Positions 6,693 through 15,656 of a stretch of DNA of 55,440 nt are shown here, in pieces (the first letter of the stretch is position 1; each line of letters starts with the position of its first letter). A program made the position numbers and the translations under genes. The notes below the pieces were generated by a model. The model did no database searches and had not been told where the DNA came from. It worked only from the letters and a program-made list of their open reading frames with translations. Origin of the DNA: an uncultured Arenicella sp. (GTDB lineage: Bacteria; Pseudomonadota; Gammaproteobacteria; Arenicellales; Arenicellaceae); assembly GCA_937922925.1 (NCBI GenBank), contig CALAKU010000029.1, positions 1 to 55,440 of the forward strand. The letters run 5' to 3'.

Positions 6693-7994
6693 TTAAAACG
6701 CCTCTGATAGGCGGGTTTTAATTTCGCGTTTTGCCTTTCTTTGGACGATCACGTGCAAACGCCATGCGGCGAGTGCGCCGATTAGGCCGCCGACGGCGAT
6801 AGTGCAAAAGTAAATCGTATAGCCTTCTCGCCCAGGATACGCACCGAGTAAATAGCCATTGAGCTTTGGCAGGTAGATGTCCGGCGAGTAGCCAACGATT
6901 GAGACGATGCCAATCGCCAAACCTTTGATCTCGTTGCGCACGTCGACGCGGCTTAAGGTCGACCAAAAAATACCGCGGATGCCGTACATTAATAAACCGA
7001 TCACGGCGACATTCGCCATCAAGGCAATGGGAGGAACTCCCAACGGCATAAAGGTGAAGACCAGCAATAAAATCGCGCCCAGTGCCATCATCAAACCCAG
7101 TACTTTTTCGCGAACAAACTTGTCACCCATAAAACCAGCTACCGTTGCGCCGATGGTTCGCATCCACAGCATGATGACGGTTATCGTACCGGCCATCACT
7201 GCGGTTAAACTGAACTGCGATTGCATATAAGCAGAGTAAGAGTAACTGGCCCAGAAAAGCTGATAACCCATCAATATACACACACCGCATAGCCACAACT
7301 CTTCTTGTGTGATCAGCGATTTGATGTCGGCCCAATAGCGTCGGTTTTGGTCTGTCGAATTATTGAGTGCTTTTTGATTGTGAGCTTGCGGCTCGTCATT
7401 ATCTGCGAGAATAAAATAGCTAATTGGGGCCAGCACCAACATACAGGCTACGTACATATAGATTACTTTTTGCAGCGCCTGCGGCGTGTCTTGGCCTAGG
7501 GTTTGTAAGTAATACGCCAAGATAGCCACCGCGATCGTTGCTAGTAGCGCTTCGACCAAACCTCGCCCGGCTTCTAAGATGCCAAAGAACTTGGCTTGCT
7601 CGTCTTCAGCGGCTAAGAGCGTTGTGGCTTTAATCAACGCTGACCAAAAAGTGAGCCCTGCGGCGATCCCCCAACCGGCGTAAATAATTTGCAGTTCAAC
7701 AAAGCCCGGGTAAGTTGAAAACCACAAGCCTAAGACGCCAGCGAGCAGTAACGAGAAAGACATTAATATGCGAGGCGAAACGCGATCCGCCAACCAGCCA
7801 CTTGGGATATACGTCACCACATACAAAATGCCGAGCATGGCGTAGTTCTGCCCCAACTGCTGTGCGGTAATGCCAAAGGCTTCGAGCATGCTCAGCTCAA
7901 AGTTTTGCCGCAGATAAATCAGCGGGTAGATATTACCAGCGACAATGACTAAAACGGCAAGCTTGAGATACCGGGCTGAGAACTTGATTGACAT
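6693..7994 (-). CDS. MFS transporter
   Basis: 433 aa from ATG 7994 (MSIKFSARYLKLAVL); an upstream TTG at 8027 would add 11 residues and is less likely. Twelve hydrophobic segments are apparent. The MFS loop 2-3 signature is present as SGWLADRVSPRILMSF, with a central cytoplasmic loop of about 25 residues (DNDEPQAHNQKALNNSTDQNRRYW). Known: such secondary carriers exchange small organic solutes or drugs. The hydrophobic GWGIAAGLTFWSALIKATTLLA segment resembles organophosphate/nitrate-type MFS members, but no substrate can be named. The MDR oxidoreductase upstream on the same strand (55 bp) may be co-transcribed. Confidence 0.85.
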   Translation of the reverse strand: MSIKFSARYLKLAVLVIVAGNIYPLIYLRQNFELSMLEAFGITAQQLGQNYAMLGILYVVTYIPSGWLADRVSPRILMSFSLLLAGVLGLWFSTYPGFVELQIIYAGWGIAAGLTFWSALIKATTLLAAEDEQAKFFGILEAGRGLVEALLATIAVAILAYYLQTLGQDTPQALQKVIYMYVACMLVLAPISYFILADNDEPQAHNQKALNNSTDQNRRYWADIKSLITQEELWLCGVCILMGYQLFWASYSYSAYMQSQFSLTAVMAGTITVIMLWMRTIGATVAGFMGDKFVREKVLGLMMALGAILLLVFTFMPLGVPPIALMANVAVIGLLMYGIRGIFWSTLSRVDVRNEIKGLAIGIVSIVGYSPDIYLPKLNGYLLGAYPGREGYTIYFCTIAVGGLIGALAAWRLHVIVQRKAKREIKTRLSEAF

Positions 7995-8049
7995 AAAAGA
8001 AGGCTTTACTAAATCGACGTATGCCAAGAGTACCTTATTTAGTCGGCCA

Positions 8050-9054
8050 TCAATATGTCAAAACGATTTTACCGACGTGTTTGGCACTGCTTTGATAACG
8101 AAAGGCGTCAGCAAGCTCGGCTAACTCAAACTCTTGATCTACCACTGGTTTTAAACCACTCACGTTAATGGCATTGATCATGTCGGTTTGCATGGCTCTT
8201 GAACCTACGGCAATACCATTGAGCGACGCGTGCTTGAAAAAGAGTTTGGGCAATACCAACTCGGCTTTGCGCCCTCCCAAAATACCGATCAATGTCACCT
8301 GCCCGCCATAGCCGACGGCTTCAACCGCTTGGCTAAGCGTTGCAGGGCCACCAACATCTAATACATGATTTACGCCACCTGAGCGATGAGCAATGGTTTT
8401 GCCCCAACGTTCATCCTCTTTGTAGTTGATAACCTCATCGGCACCGAGTTCTAACAGCTTTTCGGCCTTTTCGTTATTTGAGGTTGTCGCATAAACATAG
8501 GCGCCTGCAGCTTTAGCGAATTGAAGACCGAAAATTGACATGCCGCCGCTGCCTTGGATGAGCACTGTATCACCGGCTTTGATATTCCCCGCTGGCACCA
8601 GCGCGCGCCACGCAGTTAAGGCTGCGCAAGGCAATGTCGCGGCCTCGGCAAAACTGTAGTTCTCAGGCATGCTGGTTAGAGCCTTGGCATTCACGCAAGA
8701 GACTTGGCTTGCATAACCGTCGACCGTTTCGCCGGAAATGTCCGAGGTTGTTTTTAAGCTGGGTTCGCCGCTAAGCCAATTCGGGAAGAAAAGACTCATG
8801 ACTTTATCGCCAACCTTAAAATGATCAACGCCTTCGCCGACGGCGTCTATCTCGCCAGCCCCGTCAGACATAGGCACGCGGCCATCGGCAACGGGGATTG
8901 CGCCATTGGCAACCAACAAATCATGATAGTTTAGAGAAGTAGCTCGCCAACGCACGCGCACTTCACCGGGCATTGGTTCGCTTGCTTTCGCGTCGACTAA
9001 CTTTAGATGTTCTAAGCCACCTGGCTGTTCAACAATAATTTTTTTCATGTTCAT
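8050..9054 (-). CDS. NAD(P)-dependent alcohol dehydrogenase/quinone reductase, MDR superfamily
   Basis: 334 aa. ATG 9054 is chosen because AAGGTG lies six bases upstream; a second ATG is two codons in. A GroES-like N-terminal half (GEVRVRWRATSLNYHDLLVANG) is followed by a Rossmann fold with the nucleotide loop VLIQGSGGMSIFGLQFAKAAG (about 165-185). The structural-zinc Cys cluster and catalytic Cys-His pair of zinc ADHs are absent, so it belongs with the zinc-free quinone oxidoreductase branch. Likely reduces an alkenal, quinone or ketone with NADPH. Physiological substrate unknown. Confidence 0.83.
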   Translation of the reverse strand: MNMKKIIVEQPGGLEHLKLVDAKASEPMPGEVRVRWRATSLNYHDLLVANGAIPVADGRVPMSDGAGEIDAVGEGVDHFKVGDKVMSLFFPNWLSGEPSLKTTSDISGETVDGYASQVSCVNAKALTSMPENYSFAEAATLPCAALTAWRALVPAGNIKAGDTVLIQGSGGMSIFGLQFAKAAGAYVYATTSNNEKAEKLLELGADEVINYKEDERWGKTIAHRSGGVNHVLDVGGPATLSQAVEAVGYGGQVTLIGILGGRKAELVLPKLFFKHASLNGIAVGSRAMQTDMINAINVSGLKPVVDQEFELAELADAFRYQSSAKHVGKIVLTY

Positions 9055-9096
9055 TCAACACCTTGTTGATCGACTTTCCTTATTGAACAGCCGACG

Positions 9097-10671
9097 TTAA
9101 TAGTTAGTAAATTCTTCGCTGTTGTCTGCGCCTCTAGACTCGCGTTGAAAGAAGCGTGCTATGCGGCTACTAAGCCGTTCGGTGCGTTGACGAATGTACT
9201 GGCTTTCTTGCTGGCGAGTATTAATGATCGCTTTAATCGCATCGTCTTCTTCAGCTTGCCAGCGCGCAACACTGCCCGCAATCGACTCCATAATCTCAGG
9301 TTTGCGATCAAACAATGCGTGCAGTGAATCGCTGGTGATTTCCCAAACAGCGCATTCTTCTTTGGCTCGAACGGTTGTGCGTTGTGGCGTACCAGTGAGC
9401 ATCGCCATCAAACCAATAGCTTCTGATTCACCAACCGAATCCATGCGCGTCTCTTTGCTGTTTTCATCTACCTCAAACACATCGGCTGAACCAACGGCAA
9501 TCAAAAACATCGACGTGCGTTTCGAACCCGCCCGAATAATTCGCTCTGGTGGGCCGATGATATGCAAGGTGGCCGAGCGCGCTATTTCTACCATATCACG
9601 TTCGTCCATACCATCGAAGATGGGCACTTGATTAAAGCGCTCAACTAAGGCCTGCCAATTGTCGGCATCCCAAGGCGAACCGGGCAATACGCGTTGCTCA
9701 TCATCTTTATCCATAAAGTTAAGCTTGCGTTGATGCGCAAAACGAATGCCTTTGCGACCAAAGCGATACCAAATGGCATTAAGCAGTTCATCGCTGCCGA
9801 CATACCAATCGTCATAGTGCTGAACGTGAAAATGCAGCTTGTAGCGCATGCCCTTTTCGTCGGCACTGTAATAGCTGCAAAAATTCCAGGGATGGTCTGC
9901 GATATGCGGGCACTCTTTCATCGCCGCATTGCACTCATCCACCACCACATTGGGCGGCACGTTGTACTCAACCTGAATGTACATGGTGCGCCGGGTCATC
10001 ACATTGGGGCGGTCGAGGTTGCGAATCTTGCTGGCGGCGACTTTGGTGTTCGGCACCGTCACAAAGTTGTTATCCATGTCTTGATAGGTGATGCTGCGCC
10101 AATCGACGTCTTTGACGTAGCCCCACTCGTCATTGAGCTGAATCAAATCGCCATTTTCAAACGGCGAATTGATATTGATGGCCAAACCCGCAAAGAACTC
10201 ATCAAGAAGTGAGCGTGCTGAATAACCAATCACCAACAGAGCGGCACCTGAGGCGGCTAACACCCCAGCAATCGATTGATCGAAAACAAGGCCGAGAATC
10301 AAAATCACAGCACTTAGGTACAACAAAAAGGTGACCAAATATTGGATCAACAACGGCACTTTGGAGTCGCCCATCCATGTGACACGCCGTGGATACACAA
10401 AGTGCTTAATCAAGGCGTTGATAAAGTACGCGGCGCTGAGCCAAAACAAGCTGCCAAAGCCGTTCTTTAGACTACCACTGTTGAGCCAGCCTAGGGAGCT
10501 TGTGTACGGTAATACTAGGCTATCGAAATTCACATAGCCCAAACCAAAAAAGATCATCGCCACCAGGCCCAATAAATTGGAATAGGTATTTCCAATCCAC
10601 AACCGATGACCTACCAACACCAGCAGTCCAACACCGGTTAAAGCGAAAAAGCCAAACAGACCAGAAATCAT
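9097..10671 (-). CDS. MscS-type mechanosensitive channel with cyclic-nucleotide-binding domain
   Basis: 524 aa. About five N-terminal membrane segments are followed by the pore-lining helix SGAALLVIGYSARSLLDEFFAGLAI (about 139-163) and the MscS beta domain (PFENGDLIQLNDEWGYVKDVDWRSITYQDMDN) up to about 300. A cNMP-binding domain comes at about 345-470, with a cradle ESEAIGLMAMLTGTPQRTTVRA that holds a PxxRT-type binding loop. Known: such bCNG channels are MscS relatives gated or modulated by cyclic nucleotides with reduced tension sensitivity. Monocistronic by appearance. No nucleotide cyclase gene is present in the window. Confidence 0.88.
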   Translation of the reverse strand: MISGLFGFFALTGVGLLVLVGHRLWIGNTYSNLLGLVAMIFFGLGYVNFDSLVLPYTSSLGWLNSGSLKNGFGSLFWLSAAYFINALIKHFVYPRRVTWMGDSKVPLLIQYLVTFLLYLSAVILILGLVFDQSIAGVLAASGAALLVIGYSARSLLDEFFAGLAININSPFENGDLIQLNDEWGYVKDVDWRSITYQDMDNNFVTVPNTKVAASKIRNLDRPNVMTRRTMYIQVEYNVPPNVVVDECNAAMKECPHIADHPWNFCSYYSADEKGMRYKLHFHVQHYDDWYVGSDELLNAIWYRFGRKGIRFAHQRKLNFMDKDDEQRVLPGSPWDADNWQALVERFNQVPIFDGMDERDMVEIARSATLHIIGPPERIIRAGSKRTSMFLIAVGSADVFEVDENSKETRMDSVGESEAIGLMAMLTGTPQRTTVRAKEECAVWEITSDSLHALFDRKPEIMESIAGSVARWQAEEDDAIKAIINTRQQESQYIRQRTERLSSRIARFFQRESRGADNSEEFTNY

Positions 10672-10855
10672 GACGACACCCTCGTATAAGGTAAACGTGC
10701 GCAGTTTAAATACATCGCGCTAAGGCGAAAATTACTCCTATGGCCTAGGGCGAGTCAATCGATTTCGACAGCCATCTAAGGAATCATGAAAGACAGGCGC
10801 GCAGATAAAAGCCGTGGTATCTTCATCGCTCTAAAAACTGTTTTATTTTGTTCTC

Positions 10856-11524
10856 GTGAAAACAACTCGCCTCTTTTGTTTGCTTGCTGTTCTATGTGTA
10901 CAAGCGTGCGTCAGTACGCCTTCAACACCACCGCCCAGTTATACCGTTTATCTTGCTGGCCCCGAAGTATTTTTGCCTGAACCTGTTGCCGCAGGCGATG
11001 CCAAAAAAGCCATCATTGCTCGATTACAAAAGGACAACGATTGGCCGTTTAAATTGCTTGGCTTGTATCCGCTCGATAACGAGATCGCAAACTTCGCGCA
11101 TGATTTTGACACCGGAATGCGGATCTACCATGCGAACATTGAATTAATGGATCAAGCCGATTTCGTCGCCGCCAATATGGTGCGCTTTCGCGGGCCCAGC
11201 ATGGATGTCGGCACGGCTTTTGAGATGGGTTATATGCGCGGCCTGAATAAACCGGTATTTGCCTATTACGATGCGGCGCCTTTTTACGGTTCTAGCGAAA
11301 ACCCAGGGCTTTACAAAGATCGCGTCGCCGAGCACTACCCTTTGTCAAAAGAAACTGCGGGCACCGATGTCCATGGCCAAAGCATTGAAGATTTTGGTAT
11401 GGCCGACAATCTAATGATGATTGGTGCCTTGGAGTCCGGCAACGGTGCGATCGCAGGCGACTTCGAAACCGTGATCAAGCAGATTGCCGCCCACATATTA
11501 GCTTCTGAACAAGGTTCACGATAA
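10856..11524 (+). CDS. Nucleoside 2-deoxyribosyltransferase-like lipoprotein
   Basis: 222 aa with a GTG start. A signal peptide ends in a plausible lipobox (LCVQAC, Cys18), then a Pro-rich spacer and a deoxyribosyltransferase fold: YTVYLAGPEVFLPE (29-42), LMDQADFVAANM (97-108) and DVGTAFEMGYMRGLNKPVFAY (117-137), where E123 aligns with the catalytic Glu. Known: these enzymes cleave or exchange the N-glycosidic bond of deoxynucleosides and are normally cytoplasmic. The signal peptide predicts a membrane-anchored, extracytoplasmic form. It is followed at 16 bp by an AzgA-type permease and then a phosphoribosyltransferase, which suggests outer-side release of bases for uptake. Confidence 0.8.
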   Translation: MKTTRLFCLLAVLCVQACVSTPSTPPPSYTVYLAGPEVFLPEPVAAGDAKKAIIARLQKDNDWPFKLLGLYPLDNEIANFAHDFDTGMRIYHANIELMDQADFVAANMVRFRGPSMDVGTAFEMGYMRGLNKPVFAYYDAAPFYGSSENPGLYKDRVAEHYPLSKETAGTDVHGQSIEDFGMADNLMMIGALESGNGAIAGDFETVIKQIAAHILASEQGSR

Positions 11525-11540
11525 ATTCGGAACCCATACT

Positions 11541-12833
11541 ATGAGCAGATTAGATCACTATTTTCGTATCACCGAACAAGGCTCTAGTATTCGCCGCGAG
11601 CTGCTTGCAGGCCTTACAACGTTCTTAGCAATGGCCTATATCACGGTGGTCAACCCCAGCATTTTGTCTCAAACTGGTATGGATTTTGGCGCCGTATTTG
11701 TTGCCACATGTTTGGCCGCCGCCTTCGCGAGCATGATGATGGGGTTGTTGGCCAATTACCCGGTTGCGCTCGCACCGGGCATGGGTCAAAACGCCTACTT
11801 TGCGTTTGGCATTTGCTTAGGATTAGGCCATTCGTGGCAAGTCGCTCTGGGCGCTGTTTTCATTTCTGGCGTATTGTTTATGGTGATCAGCATTCTACCA
11901 ATTCGCGAATGGTTGATTAATTCAATACCCAAATCATTAAAGCTTGGTATGGCCGCTGGTATCGGATTGTTTCTTGCGATTATCGGCCTGAGCAATAGCC
12001 AAGTAATTGTCGATAGCCCGGCAACCCTTGTGACTTTAGGTGATCTGAGCCAGGCGGAACCGCTATTGATGCTGACTGGCTTTATCTTGATTGCGGCCTT
12101 AAGCGCCCGCCGCATTATCGGTGCCGTCATTATCGGCATTTTAGTTATCGCGGTTTGCGCATGGGTATTCGGTGTTGCCGAATTCAAAGGCGTGATGTCA
12201 TCGCCACCGTCAGCGAGCGCATTCCTAGAGTTAGACTTAAGAGGCGCACTTGATGTTTCGCTAATCACCGTAATTCTGACTTTGTTGCTTGTCGATGTAT
12301 TTGATACGGCAGGCACGCTGGTTGGCGTAACCACTCGAGCAAAACTTGTCGATGAAAACGGTAAATTACCGCGCCTGAGCCGGGCCTTATTAGCCGACTC
12401 GACGGCGACGGCGGGCGGCGCTCTATTAGGCACTTCCTCGACAACAAGCTATGTTGAAAGCGCGACTGGTGTTGAAGCAGGTGGGCGAACCGGGCTCACC
12501 GCGGTCGTAACCGGCGCTTTGTTTCTTGCCTGTTTGTTCTTTGCGCCATTGGCGCAAAGTGTGCCAGCCTTTGCGGCTGGCGGGGCTCTATTGTATGTTG
12601 CCTGCTTGATGATTCATCCAATCACAGAACTCGATTGGGATGACTTAAGCGAATACGCACCAGCCATCGTCGCTGCTGTTAGCATGCCGTTAAGCTATTC
12701 CATCGCCGATGGTATTGGCCTTGGCTTCATTTGTTATGCAGCAATTAAACTGTTCGCCGGTAAGGCCAAAGAATGCCCATTAGCCGTCTACCTGATCGCG
12801 GCTATTTTTGCGGCTAAATTCGCGTTTTTATAA
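11541..12833 (+). CDS. NCS2/AzgA-family purine base permease
   Basis: 430 aa, 12-14 membrane segments. AzgA-type signatures are LAGLTTFLAMAYITVVNP (24-41), NYPVALAPGMGQNAYFAF (71-88) and, in the second half, DTAGTLVGVTTRA and STTSYVESATGVEAGGRTGL. Known: proton symporters for adenine, guanine, hypoxanthine or xanthine. It sits between a deoxyribosyltransferase-like lipoprotein and a hypoxanthine phosphoribosyltransferase-like gene, all on the plus strand, which supports purine import for salvage. Exact base specificity not resolved. Confidence 0.92.
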   Translation: MSRLDHYFRITEQGSSIRRELLAGLTTFLAMAYITVVNPSILSQTGMDFGAVFVATCLAAAFASMMMGLLANYPVALAPGMGQNAYFAFGICLGLGHSWQVALGAVFISGVLFMVISILPIREWLINSIPKSLKLGMAAGIGLFLAIIGLSNSQVIVDSPATLVTLGDLSQAEPLLMLTGFILIAALSARRIIGAVIIGILVIAVCAWVFGVAEFKGVMSSPPSASAFLELDLRGALDVSLITVILTLLLVDVFDTAGTLVGVTTRAKLVDENGKLPRLSRALLADSTATAGGALLGTSSTTSYVESATGVEAGGRTGLTAVVTGALFLACLFFAPLAQSVPAFAAGGALLYVACLMIHPITELDWDDLSEYAPAIVAAVSMPLSYSIADGIGLGFICYAAIKLFAGKAKECPLAVYLIAAIFAAKFAFL

Positions 12834-12893
12834 AGTAAATGCCTAAAGTGACTTATGCGCTTAAAAGTCACTCTGAATGAAAAACTCTCGTCT

Positions 12894-13463
12894 ATGAACA
12901 AAGTATTTATCACCGCCCAAGACCTACTCAGAGATTCTTTTTTGCTTGCCAAGCAAGTGTATGAATCCGATTTTCGCCCCGACTTTATCATCGGGGTTTG
13001 GCGAGGCGGTGCGCCGGTAGGCATCGCGATTCAAGAGTATTTAGAATACGCTGGCGTGTCGACTGACCATATCGCCATTCGTACGTCTTCTTATATTGGC
13101 ATTGATCAGCAAGAAAAGGTCGTGAGAGTGCATGGCCTTGATTACATTATCGACAATATTAATGCCGACAACCAAGTGCTGCTGGTTGACGACGTGTTCG
13201 ACTCAGGGCGTAGCATCGAAGCGATATTAGCCCGGCTTAAAAAGAAAACACGCCGTAACTACCCCAACACCATTCGCGTAGCCTGCCCTTGGTACAAGCC
13301 CAAGCGAAATAAAACGACGATGACACCGGATTACTACGTAAAAGAAACCGATGAATGGCTAGTCTTTCCTCATGAGCTAAGTGGATTGACTCCAAGTGAA
13401 TTGAAAGAAGGCAAGCCCGAGATTTTTGATACACTGCCCAAGGCGGGGCAAGAAACCCCGTAA
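12894..13463 (+). CDS. Hypoxanthine/xanthine phosphoribosyltransferase-like protein
   Basis: 189 aa from ATG 12894 (MNKVFITAQDLL). An upstream ATG at 12855 adds a non-conserved tail. A type I PRTase fold is seen: FIIGVWRGGAPVGIAI (31-46, pyrophosphate loop), IRTSSYIG, and the PRPP-binding motif VLLVDDVFDSGRSIEAI (95-111). Known: converts a free purine base plus PRPP into the nucleotide. Third gene of the purine run. The C-terminus overlaps the first unit of a 15-bp tandem repeat. Confidence 0.87.
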   Translation: MNKVFITAQDLLRDSFLLAKQVYESDFRPDFIIGVWRGGAPVGIAIQEYLEYAGVSTDHIAIRTSSYIGIDQQEKVVRVHGLDYIIDNINADNQVLLVDDVFDSGRSIEAILARLKKKTRRNYPNTIRVACPWYKPKRNKTTMTPDYYVKETDEWLVFPHELSGLTPSELKEGKPEIFDTLPKAGQETP

Positions 13464-13499
13464 CTAGAAACCGGGCAACTAGAAACCGGGCAACTAGAA
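13462..13499 (+). repeat. 15-bp tandem repeat, 2.5 copies
   Basis: AACTAGAAACCGGGC occurs at 13462-13476 and 13477-13491, with a partial third copy (AACTAGAA) at 13492-13499. It begins at the phosphoribosyltransferase stop codon and fills much of the gap to speD. Confidence 0.95.
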
Positions 13500-13534
13500 T
13501 ACCCATTTAAATTATCGAGACTAAGTACAAAATT

Positions 13535-13936
13535 ATGGACAGCGCCTCAGATAAGGAAGTCCTGTTTCTTGCGAATACAGTCACACACCAAAACAAGGCT
13601 TATGCGGGTCAGCACATGCTGGTTGATTTTTGGGGTTGTGTTGATTTGTGTGACAGCGGGAAAATTGAATCGGCAATGCTGGCCGCGGCAAAAGCGGCCA
13701 ATACGACAGTTCTAAACTCTCACGTGCATGAGTTTCCCGGCGGTGGCGTGACCGGTGTGGTGATGCTGGCCGAATCGCACATCAGTATTCACACTTGGCC
13801 TGAGTACGACTATGCGGCCATCGATGTGTTTTTATGCGGCGACTCCAAAATCCAAAACGCAATCGATTGTTTAGTGTCGCAATTAAAGCCCAACAAGCAT
13901 GAAGTGCAAACGGTCTATCGTGGCCGAATCGAGTAA
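13535..13936 (+). CDS. speD: S-adenosylmethionine decarboxylase proenzyme (class 1B)
   Basis: 133 aa. The hallmark AESHISIHTWPEYDYAAIDVF is present: self-cleavage before Ser81 would give the pyruvoyl group, with His82 and His86 nearby, and Cys (FLCGD) as the usual proton donor. NSHVHEFPGGGVTGVVML precedes it. Known: it supplies decarboxylated AdoMet for aminopropyl transfer. It converges with a spermidine-synthase-like gene 32 bp away, so the two share a pathway but not a transcript. Confidence 0.93.
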   Translation: MDSASDKEVLFLANTVTHQNKAYAGQHMLVDFWGCVDLCDSGKIESAMLAAAKAANTTVLNSHVHEFPGGGVTGVVMLAESHISIHTWPEYDYAAIDVFLCGDSKIQNAIDCLVSQLKPNKHEVQTVYRGRIE

Positions 13937-13968
13937 TAGAATAGTATCAATAGCGATACCTTAAGCGG

Positions 13969-15504
13969 CTATAACTTGAGATCTTGCTCGTAGAGTAAGT
14001 AGAGCTTGGGTTCCATTATGGAATTGATTGGTACTTCTCGTTTAGCCAGATCTTTGCCGAAAGCTTTCGCCGCATTCATAGTCGACTGCGTGAGTGAGCG
14101 TGTTGGCACATCAAACCGAAAATCGTTCGGAAATCCCGTTCCAGAGCGCGCCATATTAAAACCCCATATCCCAAACGACGGCAACGCTGTTTTATAACTG
14201 AGTGTGTGGTCAAAAACACTTGCTAGGGTCGCTTCAATACTCCAGAAAACGCGCGGCGTAAAAAACGGCGACGAACTTTGAGTCACCACTGCTGCACCCG
14301 GGCGCATCCGACGCTTGATCATGGTATAGAATTCGCGCGCATAGAGCTTGTTGATTGCCTCGTTGTGAGGGTCTGGCATATCAATGATGACGGCGTCATA
14401 CAATGTGCCAGGTTGATTGATAAACGTAAACGCATCCTGTGCATGCAGCGACAATCGCGGGTTTGACATACTGCTTTCATTGATGCGTTTTAAAATAGGA
14501 AGATCTTTACCGAGGCGCAACATGGCTGGATCGATATCTACCAAGTCGATATGCTTAACCGACGGGTACTTCAGCACTTCTCGGGCAGCTAGGCCATCAC
14601 CGCCACCAAGAATCAAGACATTGGCACCGTCGTTGATCAGCGACATGGCTGGATGCACCAAAAACTCGTGATAACGGTATTCGTCTCTGCTTGAGAATTG
14701 AATATGCCCGTCAATATACAAACGCTGTTCTTTGTTGATGGGAGAGCGAGTCACCACCAATTTTTGATACGGCGTTTGCTCAGTATAAATAACTTGATCG
14801 AAATACAGCTGCTGTTCGGCAAAGCGAGTAATGTGATTGCCGAAAAAAATAAAGGCAACTAAGGCAACGATAATGGCAAAACACACTGCTAACATTTGTT
14901 GATAGTGTCGCAAGTGTTCTTTGAAAACGACCACGTTTATCGTAGCAACCAAAATGTTAATTAAGCCAATCGCAAAAGAAGACTGCACTAAGCCAAGAGA
15001 CGGCAACAACAATAAGGGGAATGCAACTGAGCCGAACAAAGCGCCGATGTAATCAAGCGACAAGACGTTGGCGATGGAGTCTTTGATTTGATCTCCCTTT
15101 GCCATCAGCGTTGTAAGTATAGGGATTTCCATGCCAACCAATACCCCAATCACAAAGATCAGCGAATACATGGTCAACTCGTAAAGTGGCCTTGCAAATG
15201 GGAACGCCATAAACAACAAGGTGCTGCTTATCCCACCGACCAGAGCAATGGCTATCTCTATCGCGACAAAATTGCGAATGTAATCGCCCGTGAGAAACTT
15301 GGAGAGCCAAGAGCCAACGCCCATCGAGAACATGAAAAAACCGATGGTGATTGAAAACTGAAAGACGCTATTACCCAGTAAGTAGCTGGAAACCGTGCCA
15401 ATGATCAACTCATAAATAATGCCGCACGACGCCACTACTAAGATCGTGCTGAGCAGAACCACGATTTGGCGTTGATTGAGGTTGGCTTGCTTGAGTTCGG
15501 TCAT
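13969..15504 (-). CDS. speE: Membrane-anchored spermidine synthase-like protein
   Basis: 511 aa from ATG 15504; an upstream GTG at 15519 is possible. The N-terminal 220 residues contain about seven transmembrane helices. The C-terminal half is a class I methyltransferase-like aminopropyltransferase with LILGGGDGLAAREVLKYPSV, DLVDIDPAML and DAVIIDMPDPHNEAINKLY. Known: multi-TM SpeE homologues occur widely and need not be the main spermidine synthase. Pairing with speD supports polyamine synthesis at the membrane, possibly coupled to export. The product could be spermidine or a longer polyamine. Confidence 0.87.
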   Translation of the reverse strand: MTELKQANLNQRQIVVLLSTILVVASCGIIYELIIGTVSSYLLGNSVFQFSITIGFFMFSMGVGSWLSKFLTGDYIRNFVAIEIAIALVGGISSTLLFMAFPFARPLYELTMYSLIFVIGVLVGMEIPILTTLMAKGDQIKDSIANVLSLDYIGALFGSVAFPLLLLPSLGLVQSSFAIGLINILVATINVVVFKEHLRHYQQMLAVCFAIIVALVAFIFFGNHITRFAEQQLYFDQVIYTEQTPYQKLVVTRSPINKEQRLYIDGHIQFSSRDEYRYHEFLVHPAMSLINDGANVLILGGGDGLAAREVLKYPSVKHIDLVDIDPAMLRLGKDLPILKRINESSMSNPRLSLHAQDAFTFINQPGTLYDAVIIDMPDPHNEAINKLYAREFYTMIKRRMRPGAAVVTQSSSPFFTPRVFWSIEATLASVFDHTLSYKTALPSFGIWGFNMARSGTGFPNDFRFDVPTRSLTQSTMNAAKAFGKDLAKREVPINSIMEPKLYLLYEQDLKL

Positions 15505-15600
15505 GGCGAATATTCTCACTCGGTCACTATTGGTTTATGCCAAGCAGTAATAGGTATTTGATGGTGAAGACTTTAAGACGGAAGATCTTAGCGGCACCCA

Positions 15601-15630
15601 TAAAACAAAGAGCGGCCCTAAGGCCGCTCT
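15601..15630 (-). terminator. Rho-independent terminator downstream of the 15657-16250 gene
   Basis: Perfect 9-bp stem AGAGCGGCC/GGCCGCTCT (15609-15630) with a 4-base loop. In the minus direction it is followed by TTGTTTTA. Confidence 0.75.
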
Positions 15631-15656
15631 AGACTCACTTTTTCAGTGGCTACGAC

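Noticed and set aside
13040-13070. A second start and overlapping small ORF in the phosphoribosyltransferase gene
   Set aside because: Shadow frame of a conserved coding region with no RBS.
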